Shown: in pieces, positions 7,732 through 17,150 of the stretch
Layout: every line of letters begins with the position of its first letter
Position numbering within the stretch: the first letter of the stretch is position 1
Source of the DNA: Oceanibaculum pacificum
Lineage (GTDB): Bacteria; Pseudomonadota; Alphaproteobacteria; Oceanibaculales; Oceanibaculaceae
DNA: 64,000 nt
Direction: 5' to 3'
NCBI RefSeq assembly: GCF_001618175.1
Contig: NZ_LPXN01000127.1
Coordinates: 1 to 64,000 of the forward strand
The notes under the pieces: model-generated
Databases searched by the model: none
What the model was told of the DNA's origin: nothing
Seen by the model: the letters and a program-made list of their open reading frames with translations, nothing else
Position numbers and translations under genes: made by a program

Positions 7732-9066
7732 ATGAGCAATAGCAACACCTTATACTCATCCGCATACTCATCCGCCGCGGCCCCGTTGCGTATCGGCATT
7801 GCCGGCCTTGGTACGGTGGGGGGCGGCGTCGCCAAGCTGCTGGAGCAGCAAGGCGACCTGCTGGCGGCGCGCTGCGGCCGTCGCATCCAGGTGACCGCCA
7901 TTTCCGCCCGCAGCCGGGGCAAGGATCGCGGTGTCGATCTTTCCGCTGTGCGCTGGCACGAGGATGCGCGCGCCCTGGCCGCCGACCCGGAGGTCGATGT
8001 GGTGCTGGAGCTGATCGGCGGGTCGGACGGCGTGGCGAAGGAGCTGATCGAGCAGGCGATAAAGGCCGGCAAGCCGGTGGTTACCGCCAACAAGGCGCTG
8101 CTGGCGCTGCATGGAACGGCTTTGGCGAAGGCGGCGGAGCAGGCGGGGGTGATCCTGGCCTACGAAGCGGCGGTTGCCGGGGGCATCCCGGTTATCAAGG
8201 CGCTGCGCGAAGGTCTGGCGGCCAACGATGTGCGCCGCGTCTATGGCATTTTGAACGGCACCTGCAATTATATCCTGTCGACGATGCGCGAGAGCGGTCG
8301 CGAATTCGCCGATGTGCTCGCCGACGCGCAGAAGATGGGCTATGCCGAGGCCGATCCCAGCTTCGATGTGGACGGCATCGACGCCGCGCACAAGCTGGCG
8401 ATCCTCACCAGCGTCGCCTTCGGTCGCGAGCTGGACTTTCAGGGCATTCACGTCGAGGGCATCCGCCATATCTCGGCGCTCGACCTGCAATTCGCCGAGC
8501 AGTTGGGCTATCGCATCAAGCTGCTCGGCATCGCCGGGCGGACCGATCACGGGATTGAGCAGCGCGTGCATCCCTGCATGATTCCGCTGGATGCCCCCAT
8601 TGCCCATGTCGAGGGCGTGTTCAACGCGGTCTTCGCCGAGGGCGATTCCGTCGGCAATGTGCTGCTGACCGGGCGCGGCGCGGGCGCGGGACCGACCGCC
8701 TCGGCCGTTGTGGCGGATTTGATGGACATCGCGCGCGGCCATCATGCGCCTGTGCTGGGCATTCCCGCCGAGCGCCTGGCGCCGGGTGAAACCGCGCCGA
8801 TGGGCCGGCATCGCGGCGCCTATTACATCCGCCTGATGGTGCATGACCAGCCGGGCGTCATCGCCGATGTCGCCGCCGCCTTCCGCGACAATGAGGTGTC
8901 GATGGAATCGGTGCTGCAACAGGCGCGCGATGCGTCGGAACCGGTGCCGGTGGTGATCACCACGCACGAGACCGAAGAAGCGGGTATGATGCGGGCGATT
9001 GCGCGCATCGCCGCGCTGCCGGCCGTGCAGGAATCGCCGCGGCTTATCCGCATCGAAGCGCTTTGA
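7732..9066 (+). CDS. hom: Homoserine dehydrogenase
   Basis: Reduces aspartate semialdehyde to homoserine with NAD(P)H, the branch step to threonine and methionine. It has the Rossmann motif GIAGLGTVGGGV at about residues 22-33. The catalytic-domain signatures NGTCNYILS and ADPSFDVDGIDAAHKL are present. A C-terminal ACT domain (RLMVHDQPGVIADVAAAF, from about 365) would bind threonine. At 444 residues it is a stand-alone enzyme, not an aspartokinase fusion. The N-terminus carries a short duplicated stretch (YSSAYSSA). It is followed by glpX 61 bp downstream. Confidence 0.95.
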   Translation: MSNSNTLYSSAYSSAAAPLRIGIAGLGTVGGGVAKLLEQQGDLLAARCGRRIQVTAISARSRGKDRGVDLSAVRWHEDARALAADPEVDVVLELIGGSDGVAKELIEQAIKAGKPVVTANKALLALHGTALAKAAEQAGVILAYEAAVAGGIPVIKALREGLAANDVRRVYGILNGTCNYILSTMRESGREFADVLADAQKMGYAEADPSFDVDGIDAAHKLAILTSVAFGRELDFQGIHVEGIRHISALDLQFAEQLGYRIKLLGIAGRTDHGIEQRVHPCMIPLDAPIAHVEGVFNAVFAEGDSVGNVLLTGRGAGAGPTASAVVADLMDIARGHHAPVLGIPAERLAPGETAPMGRHRGAYYIRLMVHDQPGVIADVAAAFRDNEVSMESVLQQARDASEPVPVVITTHETEEAGMMRAIARIAALPAVQESPRLIRIEAL

Positions 9067-9127
9067 ATCGTTATTGGCTTTAAGAAACAAGTCCAGGAGC
9101 TTGAAAAATATGAATGAGGGTGGACCC

Positions 9128-10093
9128 ATGGACCGCAACCTCGCGCTTGAGGTGGTGCGTGTGACCGAAGCGGCGGCCCTGGCGGCGTCCCGGCTGATGG
9201 GGCGCGGCGACGAGAAGGCGGCGGACCAGGCGGCGGTCGACGCCATGCGCCGGGCGCTGAACAGCCTGAATATCGACGGCACCGTCGTCATCGGCGAGGG
9301 CGAGCGCGACGAGGCGCCGATGCTCTATATCGGCGAGAAGGTCGGCCAGGGCGGCCCGAAGATCGACATCGCGCTCGATCCGCTCGAAGGCACCACGATC
9401 ACCGCCAAGGGCGGCCCCAACGCGCTGGCCGTGATCGCCATGGCGGAGGCCGGCGGCTTCCTGCACGCTCCGGACGTCTATATGGACAAGATCGCCGTCG
9501 GCGGCGGGCTGCCGGAAGGCGTGGTCGACCTGGATAACAGCGTCGAGCAGAATTTGAAGAATCTCGCCAAGGCGAAAAATGTCGATGTCTCCGACCTGGT
9601 CGCCTGCGTGCTGGACCGGCCGCGGCATCAGGACATCATCACCAAGGTTCGCGAGGCCGGCGCGCGCATCGTGCTGATCGGCGATGGCGACGTGTCGGGC
9701 GTGATCGCCACCTCGCAGCGCGACAGCGGCATCGATATCTATATCGGCCAGGGCGGCGCGCCGGAAGGCGTGCTGGCGGCGGCGGCGCTGCGCTGCATCG
9801 GCGGCCAGATGCAGGGCCGGCTTATCTTCCGCAACGAGGATGAGAAGGGCCGCGCCACCCGCATCGGAATCACCGACCTGAATCGCAAATATTCGATGCT
9901 GGACCTCGCAAGCGGCGATGTGATGTTCGCCGCCACCGGCGTCACCGACGGCTCGATGCTGCGCGGCGTGCGCCGCACGCGCGACGCCGGTTCGACCCAT
10001 TCGATGGTCATGCGCTCGAAGACCGGCACGGTGCGTTTCATCGAGGCGAAGCACGATTTTACCCGCAAGAGCGGCTTCGACACCGCCGATTGA
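9128..10093 (+). CDS. glpX: Class II fructose-1,6-bisphosphatase GlpX
   Basis: Hydrolyses fructose-1,6-bisphosphate in gluconeogenesis. The metal and substrate motifs VIGEGERDEAPML and DPLEGTTIT are present, and the 321-residue length is standard. Two starts are possible. The ATG at 9128 (MDRNLALEVV, the usual family N-terminus, with GAGGGTGG ahead) is preferred. The ATG at 9110 (six extra residues, AGGAG 10 nt upstream) is the alternative. recJ begins 4 bp after its stop, so the two are co-transcribed. Confidence 0.94.
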   Translation: MDRNLALEVVRVTEAAALAASRLMGRGDEKAADQAAVDAMRRALNSLNIDGTVVIGEGERDEAPMLYIGEKVGQGGPKIDIALDPLEGTTITAKGGPNALAVIAMAEAGGFLHAPDVYMDKIAVGGGLPEGVVDLDNSVEQNLKNLAKAKNVDVSDLVACVLDRPRHQDIITKVREAGARIVLIGDGDVSGVIATSQRDSGIDIYIGQGGAPEGVLAAAALRCIGGQMQGRLIFRNEDEKGRATRIGITDLNRKYSMLDLASGDVMFAATGVTDGSMLRGVRRTRDAGSTHSMVMRSKTGTVRFIEAKHDFTRKSGFDTAD

Positions 10094-10097
10094 CGCC

Positions 10098-11894
10098 ATG
10101 TCCGGTGACCCCGCCGCTTTTCTCAATGTCGACCGGTCGCTCACCGGTCGACGCTGGATCAGCAGAGGCCAGGGCGTAGCGGACGGAGAGACGGATCGGG
10201 CCGGTCTGGCGCTGGCCCAGCGCCTCGGCCTGCCGGACGTGCTGTGCCGCGTGCTGGCCTCGCGCGGCGTCGATCTGGACGCGGCGGACGGGTTTCTGAA
10301 TCCGACGCTGCGCGCCGCCTTGCCCGATCCCAGCCATCTGAAAGACATGGATGCCGCCGCCGCCCGCATCGCCCGCGCCGTGCGCGACGGGGAGACCATC
10401 GCCATTTTCGGCGATTACGATGTCGACGGCGCCACCTCCACGGCGCTGCTGCACCGTTTCCTCGGCGCCGTCGGCGGCAAGCCGCGCGTCTATATTCCCG
10501 ACCGCATGGTGGAGGGCTATGGCCCGAACGCCCCGGCACTGCTGGCGCTGAAGCGTGAAGGGGCGTCGCTCTGCATTACCGTCGATTGCGGCATCACGGC
10601 CTTTGCCCCGCTGGAAGCGGCGATGGCGGCAGGGTTGGAGATGCTGGTGATCGACCATCACGTGGCCGAGCCGACGCTGCCGCGCGCCGTCGCCGTGGTG
10701 AATCCGAACCGGCTGGATGAAAGCAGCCCGCATGGCACGCTGGCCGCCGTCGGCGTCGCCTTCCTGCTTGTCGTCGCGGTGAACCGGACGCTGCGCCAGG
10801 CCGGCTGGTATGCGGCCCGGCCGGAACCCGATCTGCTGCAATGGCTCGACATGGTCGCCCTGGGCACCGTCTGCGATGTGGTGCCGCTGACCGGGCTTAA
10901 CCGCTGCCTGGTCGCCCAGGGGCTGAAGGTCATGGCGCAGCGCCGCAATGCCGGCATGGCGGCGCTGGCCGATATAGCGCGTCTCGACGAGGCGCCGACG
11001 GCCTATCATCTGGGCTTCCTGATGGGGCCGCGGGTGAATGCCGGCGGCCGCGTCGGTCGCGCCGATCTCGGCACGCGGCTGCTCTCCACCGACGATCCGG
11101 CCGAGGCCGCGGCGCTGGCGCAGGAGCTGGATCGCTACAATACCGAGCGCAAGCAGATCGAGCTGGCCGTCCAGGACCAGGCGCTGGCCCAGGTCGAGCA
11201 TCATGCCGACGGGCCATTGCTGGTCGCGGTGGGGCAGGGGTGGCACCCCGGCGTCATCGGCATCGTCGCCGGGCGGTTGAAGGAACGGTTTCACCGCCCC
11301 GCCCTGGTCATCGCGCTGGACGAGGCGGGCATCGGCAAGGGATCCGGGCGCTCCATCGCCGGTTTCGCCCTGGGGCCAGCGGTGATCGCCGCGCATCAGG
11401 CGGGGTTATTGATCAATGGCGGCGGCCATGCGATGGCGGCCGGCTTTACGGTCGAGCGCGAGAAGCTGCCCGCGTTTCGCGACTTTATCGCGGAGCGCGC
11501 GGCGCAGTGGCTTGCCGATGGCGGTCAGGCGGTGCCGGTCCTGTCGATCGACGGCGCGCTCCGGCCCGGCGGGGCGACGCTGGATCTGCTGGAGCTGCTG
11601 GGCCGCGTCGGGCCGTTCGGCGTCGGCAATCCGGAGCCGCGCTTCGTCTTTCCGGCTGCCCGCATTGTCGCCGCCGATGTGGTCGGCGAAAGCCATGTAC
11701 GCTGCCAGATCGCCGATTCCGACGGCCGCCGCCTCAAGGCCATCGCCTTTCGCGCGCTGGAGACGCCGCTCGGCCAGGGCCTGTTGCAGGCCCGCTCCGC
11801 CCCGCTCCATATCGCCGGCCATCTGCGCATCGACCGCTGGCAGGGGGCGGAGAAGGTGCAGTTGCTGATCGACGATGCCGCCATTGCATTTTAA
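10098..11894 (+). CDS. recJ: Single-stranded-DNA-specific exonuclease RecJ
   Basis: A 5'-3' ssDNA exonuclease of recombination and mismatch repair. The DHH phosphoesterase core shows GDYDVDGATSTALL (motif I, about 108-121), TVDCGIT and VIDHHVAEP (the DHH motif, about 190). The DHHA1 region contains NGGGHAMAAGFTV. The OB-fold tail ends in AEKVQLLIDD. The 598-residue length is typical. The gene is coupled closely to glpX and followed 75 bp later by tRNA-Glu. Confidence 0.95.
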   Translation: MSGDPAAFLNVDRSLTGRRWISRGQGVADGETDRAGLALAQRLGLPDVLCRVLASRGVDLDAADGFLNPTLRAALPDPSHLKDMDAAAARIARAVRDGETIAIFGDYDVDGATSTALLHRFLGAVGGKPRVYIPDRMVEGYGPNAPALLALKREGASLCITVDCGITAFAPLEAAMAAGLEMLVIDHHVAEPTLPRAVAVVNPNRLDESSPHGTLAAVGVAFLLVVAVNRTLRQAGWYAARPEPDLLQWLDMVALGTVCDVVPLTGLNRCLVAQGLKVMAQRRNAGMAALADIARLDEAPTAYHLGFLMGPRVNAGGRVGRADLGTRLLSTDDPAEAAALAQELDRYNTERKQIELAVQDQALAQVEHHADGPLLVAVGQGWHPGVIGIVAGRLKERFHRPALVIALDEAGIGKGSGRSIAGFALGPAVIAAHQAGLLINGGGHAMAAGFTVEREKLPAFRDFIAERAAQWLADGGQAVPVLSIDGALRPGGATLDLLELLGRVGPFGVGNPEPRFVFPAARIVAADVVGESHVRCQIADSDGRRLKAIAFRALETPLGQGLLQARSAPLHIAGHLRIDRWQGAEKVQLLIDDAAIAF

Positions 11895-11969
11895 AGACGA
11901 TTTGCCGCCTCTTCTGCCTTGATTTTCCAGCGCGAGCCAGTATGTTCCACCGCGCACGACGCCTCCGAC

Positions 11970-12045
11970 GTCCCCATCGTCTAGAGGCCTAGGACACCGC
12001 CCTTTCACGGCGGCGACAGGGGTTCGAATCCCCTTGGGGACGCCA
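11970..12045 (+). tRNA. tRNA-Glu (anticodon TTC)
   Basis: A complete cloverleaf with encoded CCA. The acceptor stem is GTCCCCA paired with TGGGGAC. The anticodon stem CCGCC/GGCGG encloses loop CTTTCAC with anticodon TTC at 12004-12006. The T arm contains GGTTCGAATCC. It is 75 bp after recJ and 10 bp from the convergent unknown gene. Confidence 0.96.
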
Positions 12046-12055
12046 TTTCCCGATT

Positions 12056-13138
12056 TCAGTTGATCGGTAGCCCCGCCAGGGTCAGGGTTTTTCCGTTCGC
12101 CTTGGCGGTCCAGCCCGTGCCGGCATGGTCCGGGTGGGCGGCCCTGAGCACGGCTTGGCTCCGGTTGATTTCGATGCCGTCGGAAAAAACCACGTTAATC
12201 TTAATGTGATCCCAGCCCTCGACGAGTTCGATCGTCCTGGAGTCGCCGTGGCCGAGCGTCCAGGTTGGCTTCAGCCGGTCGCCGCCGCTGCCGGGGAAGC
12301 GCTGGCTGGAATAGACGCTGCCATCCGGGTAATGGATGGAGATGGCTTTCTCGCCATCCGCGTCGGTCAGCGGCCAGTTCTTCACGCCCTTGCAGAACAT
12401 TTCCAGTTGGAAGGAGAACGGCGTGTCGCCCGCGACGGCGACCTTGAAGGAGAGCTCTTGCGAGGCATCGCGGAGGAAGGACCAGAAATCGCTCGTCGGT
12501 ATCTCGAAGACGAAATCGGTCGGGCCTGACGCGACGTCCAGCTGGTCGGGAACCTCGATCACCGCTTGCCAGGCATTGTAGGAAAGGACTTTCAGGGTCC
12601 GGCCGCCATACTTGGCCTTGGCGCGGCCATTCAGGCGCACCTTGGGCATGTAATAGGTGATCGTCACGGTGCGCCCCTGGCCGGACTGGCGCAGGCGATA
12701 GGGGAGGACGGAATAGACTTCCGCCGAGGGCTGGAAATAGCTGGGAAAATCCGCCTCCGCGACGATTTGCGCAAAGCCGTGCAGCGCGGACTGAATGCCG
12801 GCAAAGCAGAACCAGCCCCGCTCTTGTACCAGCTTGCTCGTGGCGCCGAACAGACTCGCCGCCCGCTTGACGACAGAGACCGGTTTGTCCGGCGCCGAGC
12901 CTTCTGGCTTCGTTTGGCCGAATTCGATGCACTGGTCGATCTCCCGCAGGATGGATCGCGCCATGTTCTGCAAGCCGTTTACGGAGTTGGTTACGGCAGT
13001 TACCGTGCTATGGAGCGGCCAGTAATCCTTCTGATGCGTAATCAGGTAGTCCCTGATCCAGGTATTCTGGAACGCGCGCGCAAGCCGTTCGATATGTGGC
13101 TTCATGCGCTTGAGTATTTCGATATTGGTCGTATCCAC
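12056..13138 (-). CDS. Hypothetical protein of unknown family
   Basis: A 360-residue protein I do not recognise. The first about 70 residues are helical (LKRMKPHIERLARAFQ, NGLQNMARSILREID). The rest alternates beta-type segments (GRTVTITYYMPKVRLNG, TDFVFEIPTSD, IKINVVFSDGIEI). No signal peptide, membrane helix or catalytic signature is apparent. The beta-rich C-terminal half could be one or two carbohydrate- or ligand-binding sandwich domains, which is a guess. It stands alone, convergent with tRNA-Glu, and its upstream region (13139-13231) is locally AT-rich. The coding call is secure from length and periodicity. Confidence 0.7.
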   Translation of the reverse strand: MDTTNIEILKRMKPHIERLARAFQNTWIRDYLITHQKDYWPLHSTVTAVTNSVNGLQNMARSILREIDQCIEFGQTKPEGSAPDKPVSVVKRAASLFGATSKLVQERGWFCFAGIQSALHGFAQIVAEADFPSYFQPSAEVYSVLPYRLRQSGQGRTVTITYYMPKVRLNGRAKAKYGGRTLKVLSYNAWQAVIEVPDQLDVASGPTDFVFEIPTSDFWSFLRDASQELSFKVAVAGDTPFSFQLEMFCKGVKNWPLTDADGEKAISIHYPDGSVYSSQRFPGSGGDRLKPTWTLGHGDSRTIELVEGWDHIKINVVFSDGIEINRSQAVLRAAHPDHAGTGWTAKANGKTLTLAGLPIN

Positions 13139-13231
13139 GCTCGCCTCCGCTATGATGGCGCGTAGCGTTTCACTGAATTCTTTAAGAACTGGTTAAGTCG
13201 TTTTCGGATGCCGTATTGCGGCCAATCGGCG

Positions 13232-14614
13232 TTAGCCTGCCGCCGGCTTCAGATCGCCCAGCACCGTCGGCAGCAGCTCGGAAACAGTGGGATGGATCGG
13301 CACGGCCCATTGCAGGGCGGGGTAGGGGGCATCGGCATTCATCATGTCGAGGATGCCGTGGATGGCCTCGTCGCCGCTGGTGCCCAGGATGGCGGCCCCC
13401 AGGATTTTTTGTGTCTCCGCATCGACGACGATCTTCATGAAGCCCTTGGTCTCGCTTTTCTCCACCGCCCGGCCGACGCGCGTCATCGGGCGGGTGCCGA
13501 CCAGCAGCTTGCGGCCGGTCTTGCGGGCCTGCGCCTCGCTCATGCCGACGCGGCCCAGCGGCGGATCGATATAGAGCGCATAGCCGGGAATGCGAGCGCT
13601 GACGCGCCGGTCGCCGCCCTCCAGAAGATTGGCAGCGATGATCTCGAAATCATTATAGGCGGTGTGGGTGAAAGCGCCCTTGCCGTTGCAATCGCCCATC
13701 GCCCAGACGCCCGTCACATTGGTGGCCAGATAATCGTCGACCTGGATATAGCCGCGCTCGTCGACGGCGATACCGGCCGCTTCCAGCCCCAGATCGTCGG
13801 TATTGGGCGTCCGGCCGACCGCCAGCAGCAGGTCCGAGGCGATAATCTCCGGTGCGCCGGCGGCACAATCGACGCCGACGGCTACGCCCTTGGGGTGCCT
13901 GGCCAGGTGGATGCAGTCGGCCCCGGTGCGGATGGCGATGCCCTCATCCTCGAGGATGCCGCGCACCGCCTCGGAGATATCCTCATCCTCGCGGGCGATC
14001 AGGCGCGGGCCGCGCTCCACCACCGTCACCTGGGCGCCGAAGCGGCGATACATCTGGGCGAATTCCAGCCCGATGTAACTGCCGCCGATGACCACCAGAT
14101 GCTCGGGCAGGCGATCGAGTTCCAGGATCGTGCTGTTGGTCAGATAATTGACGCTATCGATGCCCGGCAGTTCCGGCACCAGCGCCCGGCCGCCGACATT
14201 CAGGAAGATGCGCGGCGCGGTAATCGTCCGCTCGCCAATGCGCAGCGTGCGTGAGTCGGTGAACCGGGCATGGCCTTCGATCACGGTGAGCTTGTCCATG
14301 CCGCGCAGCCATGCCTCGACATTTCCGCGCGCCGTGCCGGACACCGTGGCCGCGCGCTGGCGAATCCGCTGCATGTCGACACGCACCGGGCCGTCCAGCA
14401 TAACGCCGAAATCCTCCCCCCGCCGGGCCAGATGAGCGGCATAGGCGCTGGCGACCAGCGCCTTGGTCGGCATGCAGCCGGTATTCACGCAGGTGCCGCC
14501 GAACAGATGCCGCTCGACCAGCGCCACCTTCATGCCGGACCCGGTCAATCGTCCGGCGAGGGAAGGACCGGCCTGGCCGGCGCCGACGATGATCGCATCG
14601 AATGTTTCGGTCAT
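13232..14614 (-). CDS. FAD-dependent pyridine nucleotide-disulfide oxidoreductase (mercuric reductase-like)
   Basis: A 460-residue flavoprotein of the lipoamide dehydrogenase/glutathione reductase family. The FAD Rossmann motif IIVGAGQAGPSLA is at about residues 8-20, and the redox-active pair is in GGTCVNTGCMPTK (about C42/C47). The NAD(P) motif VVIGGSYIGLEFAQ is near 172. The C-terminal dimerisation domain ends with the family pattern HPTVSELLPT. It lacks the N-terminal HMA domain and C-terminal Cys pair of true MerA, so mercury is not implied. Substrate unknown. It overlaps the DUF4126 gene by 4 bp. Confidence 0.88.
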   Translation of the reverse strand: MTETFDAIIVGAGQAGPSLAGRLTGSGMKVALVERHLFGGTCVNTGCMPTKALVASAYAAHLARRGEDFGVMLDGPVRVDMQRIRQRAATVSGTARGNVEAWLRGMDKLTVIEGHARFTDSRTLRIGERTITAPRIFLNVGGRALVPELPGIDSVNYLTNSTILELDRLPEHLVVIGGSYIGLEFAQMYRRFGAQVTVVERGPRLIAREDEDISEAVRGILEDEGIAIRTGADCIHLARHPKGVAVGVDCAAGAPEIIASDLLLAVGRTPNTDDLGLEAAGIAVDERGYIQVDDYLATNVTGVWAMGDCNGKGAFTHTAYNDFEIIAANLLEGGDRRVSARIPGYALYIDPPLGRVGMSEAQARKTGRKLLVGTRPMTRVGRAVEKSETKGFMKIVVDAETQKILGAAILGTSGDEAIHGILDMMNADAPYPALQWAVPIHPTVSELLPTVLGDLKPAAG

Positions 14615-15069
14615 AGCAGGCTCACAATCGCGATGGCGCCCAGGATGGCGATCGCGTCCTCAATCAGCGCCGCCGGGCGGTCGCGACCGAAGGCGGCGGC
14701 GAGACGGCCGCGCGCCCAGGCGCCGCCATAGGTGCCGGCGACGGCTCCCAGCGCGCCCAGTGCAAGACCGGGCCACATCATGCCGGCTGTGGCGGCGATG
14801 GTTCCGCCGCATAGCCCGCCGGTGAGGATGCGGGCGATGAATTGCGGCGGAACCTTGCGGCTCGGCGTGGAGGGAAGCTGGTCGGTCACCAGCTCGGCCA
14901 GCGCCAAGGCGGTGAAAATCCAGGGGGTGTAGACATGACCCATGAAGGAGAGCCAGCTCTCGCCCAGGTTCCAATTCTGAAGGGTGACGGCCCAGGCGAC
15001 CACAGCAGGCGCCATCATGGCGCGGAGGCCGGCGATCACGCCGATCAGGAAGGCGAGGAGGAGAAGCAT
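14611..15069 (-). CDS. DUF4126 family integral membrane protein
   Basis: A 152-residue, mostly hydrophobic protein with about four membrane segments. It opens with the family-typical LIGVIAGLRAMMAPAVVAWAV and contains a Gly/Ala-rich stretch near the end (ALGAVAGTYGGAWARGRLAAAFGRD). The family is DUF4126, function unknown. Its stop overlaps the start of the flavin reductase gene by 4 bp (ATGA), so the two are translationally coupled and this gene is upstream. Confidence 0.75.
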   Translation of the reverse strand: MLLLLAFLIGVIAGLRAMMAPAVVAWAVTLQNWNLGESWLSFMGHVYTPWIFTALALAELVTDQLPSTPSRKVPPQFIARILTGGLCGGTIAATAGMMWPGLALGALGAVAGTYGGAWARGRLAAAFGRDRPAALIEDAIAILGAIAIVSLL

Positions 15070-15157
15070 CGGACGGCCCTTTCCGGCAGACCAGCACAGG
15101 CGAGTCTCGACCGCCGCTGATCCGCCGCCGGTTCGACGCCCCAGCCGCTATTAGGCA

Positions 15158-15189
15158 CGAAATGGGGGCGGCCGTCCGCCCCCATTTCG
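15158..15189 (-). terminator. Strong hairpin after the BCCT gene
   Basis: CGAAATGGGGGCGG (15158-15171) and CCGCCCCCATTTCG (15176-15189) form a perfect 14-bp stem with a CCGT loop. It begins 17 bp past the BCCT stop. The only T run on the minus strand lies inside the stem, so termination efficiency is uncertain. Confidence 0.55.
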
Positions 15190-15205
15190 CAAGCGCAATC
15201 AGTCG

Positions 15206-16822
15206 CTAGCCGCGCGGCTCGCTGCGCAGCCCCTTGATCAGGGCGTAGCAGCCGAGCAGCAATACCAGCGTGAAAGGCAGGCCGGTCGACACCGCCGCAG
15301 CCTGCAACGCCGCCAGCCCGCCGCCTAGCAGCAGGGCTATGGCCACCAGCCCCTCAAACAGCGCCCAGAACACGCGCTGCGGTTTCGGCGCGTCGACCTT
15401 GCCGCCGGCGGTGATGGTGTCGATCACCAGCGAGCCTGAATCCGAGGAGGTGACGAAGAACACGATCACCAGCAGGATGCCGAGCAGCGAGGTGATCATG
15501 CTCAGCGGCAGCGCCTCCAGCATGACGAACAGCTTCAGCTCCAGATCGGCGTCGGCGACGGCCTGGTAGCCGTCATTCACGATCTGGCCGATGGCCGTGC
15601 CGCCGAAGGCCGTCATCCACAGCACCGAGACGAGCGAGGGGATCAGCAGCACGCAGATCAGGAACTCCCGCACCGTGCGGCCGCGGCTCACCCGGGCGAT
15701 GAACATGCCGACGAACGGCGACCAGGAGATCCACCAGGCCCAGTAAAAGGCGGTCCAGCCCTGACGGAAATTATCGTCCTCGCGGCCGAACGGGTTCGAC
15801 AAGGCCGGCAGATATTCGGCGTAAGCGCCGAGATTCTTGAAGAATCCGGTGAGGATGGCGAGCGTCGGGCCGGCAATGATGATGAACAGCATAAGCAGCG
15901 CCGCCAGCACCATATTGACCTCCGACAGCCGCTTCACGCCGGCATCCAGACCCGCCAGCACGGAGACCAGGGCAATGCCGGTGATGCCGGCGATCAGCAA
16001 TACCTTGGAGGTGTCGGTGACCGGTACGCCGAACAGATATTCCAGCCCGGCATTCGCCTGCTCGGCGCCAATGCCAAGCGAGGTGGCAAGGCCGAACAGC
16101 GTGGCGAAGACGGCCAGAATATCGATCACATGGCCGGTCCAGCCCCACACCCGCTCGCCGAACACCGGATAGAAGATCGAACGCACGCTGAGCGGCAGGC
16201 CCTTATTATAGCTGAACAGCGCCAGCGCCAGGGCCAGCACGGCATAGATCGCCCATGGATGCAGCGCCCAATGGAAGATGGTCGCCGCCATGCCCATGCG
16301 CTGCGCCTCGGCCTCGTTTCCGGCCGCCCCCATCAGCGGCGCCCAGCTATCGGCCGATCCGGCATCCGCGCCGATGGCGGCGGAATAGTGCGAGATCGGC
16401 TCGGACACGCCGAAGAACATCAAGCCGATGCCCATGCCAGCGGCGAAAAGCATCGCGAACCAGGCGCTGTAGGAATAATCCGGCTTGGCGTCGATACCGC
16501 CGAGGCGCACCCGGCCCAAGGGCGACACCATGATGCCGATGCAGACCAGCACAAAAACATTGCCGGCCAGCAGGAAGAGCCAATCGAAATTCGAGGTCAG
16601 CGTCGGCCGCAGCCAGCTGAAGAAATCCTCCGCCTGGGTCGGCAACAGCAGCGTCACGACGACAAAGGCGACGATGGTTAGGGCGGAGACAACGAAAACC
16701 GGATTATGAATATCAAAGCCGAGCGCACCCAGCTTGGGCTGTATATTGTCCTGGCCGATTTCGTAATCGGTATCGATGGGGGATACGGCGCCGTCAGGCG
16801 GCACCTCCGCTTGCTGGCTCAT
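15206..16822 (-). CDS. BCCT-family betaine/choline/carnitine transporter
   Basis: A 538-residue secondary transporter with about 12 membrane helices. The BCCT signature YWAWWISWSPFVGMFIARVSR is near residues 355-375, and GMGIGLMFFGVSEPISHY is near 125-142. The family imports quaternary ammonium or related zwitterions (betaine, choline, ectoine, DMSP) with Na+ or H+ for osmoprotection or nutrition. No choline oxidation gene or betI lies adjacent, so the substrate is open. It is monocistronic, with a large AT-rich upstream region containing a 14-bp palindrome and a hairpin after the stop. Confidence 0.93.
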   Translation of the reverse strand: MSQQAEVPPDGAVSPIDTDYEIGQDNIQPKLGALGFDIHNPVFVVSALTIVAFVVVTLLLPTQAEDFFSWLRPTLTSNFDWLFLLAGNVFVLVCIGIMVSPLGRVRLGGIDAKPDYSYSAWFAMLFAAGMGIGLMFFGVSEPISHYSAAIGADAGSADSWAPLMGAAGNEAEAQRMGMAATIFHWALHPWAIYAVLALALALFSYNKGLPLSVRSIFYPVFGERVWGWTGHVIDILAVFATLFGLATSLGIGAEQANAGLEYLFGVPVTDTSKVLLIAGITGIALVSVLAGLDAGVKRLSEVNMVLAALLMLFIIIAGPTLAILTGFFKNLGAYAEYLPALSNPFGREDDNFRQGWTAFYWAWWISWSPFVGMFIARVSRGRTVREFLICVLLIPSLVSVLWMTAFGGTAIGQIVNDGYQAVADADLELKLFVMLEALPLSMITSLLGILLVIVFFVTSSDSGSLVIDTITAGGKVDAPKPQRVFWALFEGLVAIALLLGGGLAALQAAAVSTGLPFTLVLLLGCYALIKGLRSEPRG

Positions 16823-17042
16823 ATTGTTCCTTTAGCTCGGGTTTCTTAATTAGCCGCGACACAGTTCACGTGGCGCGGTATGGCGATTGCGCCCCATGTC
16901 ATTATTCTGTTCGGATCAATTTGGAATACAGAGATATTTGATTGGGGTGGCGCTTGAAGTCATTCCATATCGGATTCAAGCGTATTCGTCAAATTTAGGG
17001 AAAATAAGTTTTTATTGAATAAATTCTATTTGGCTATTTGGT

Positions 17043-17056
17043 GTGAATATATTCAC
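17043..17056. promoter_or_regulatory. 14-bp perfect palindrome, possible operator
   Basis: GTGAATATATTCAC is a perfect dyad inside the AT-rich gap. It lies 221 bp from the BCCT start and 214 bp from the microprotein ORF. Its form is typical of a dimeric repressor operator (TetR, GntR or MarR families). The binding protein is unknown. Confidence 0.45.
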
Positions 17057-17150
17057 CGTGTGTGTATGAAATATATGTTGTGTAATTATTTATATAGAAT
17101 TATTTCTTTCAGAAGAAAAATGATATTATACTGAGAAGACTGAATTCAAC

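Noticed and set aside
11970-13231. Genomic island inserted at tRNA-Glu
   Set aside because: No integrase, no repeated 3' tRNA end and only one adjacent unknown gene. Presence of an unknown gene alone is not enough.
13232-14614. Mercuric reductase
   Set aside because: CVNTGC matches, but the N-terminal HMA domain, the C-terminal cysteine pair and any mer neighbours are absent.
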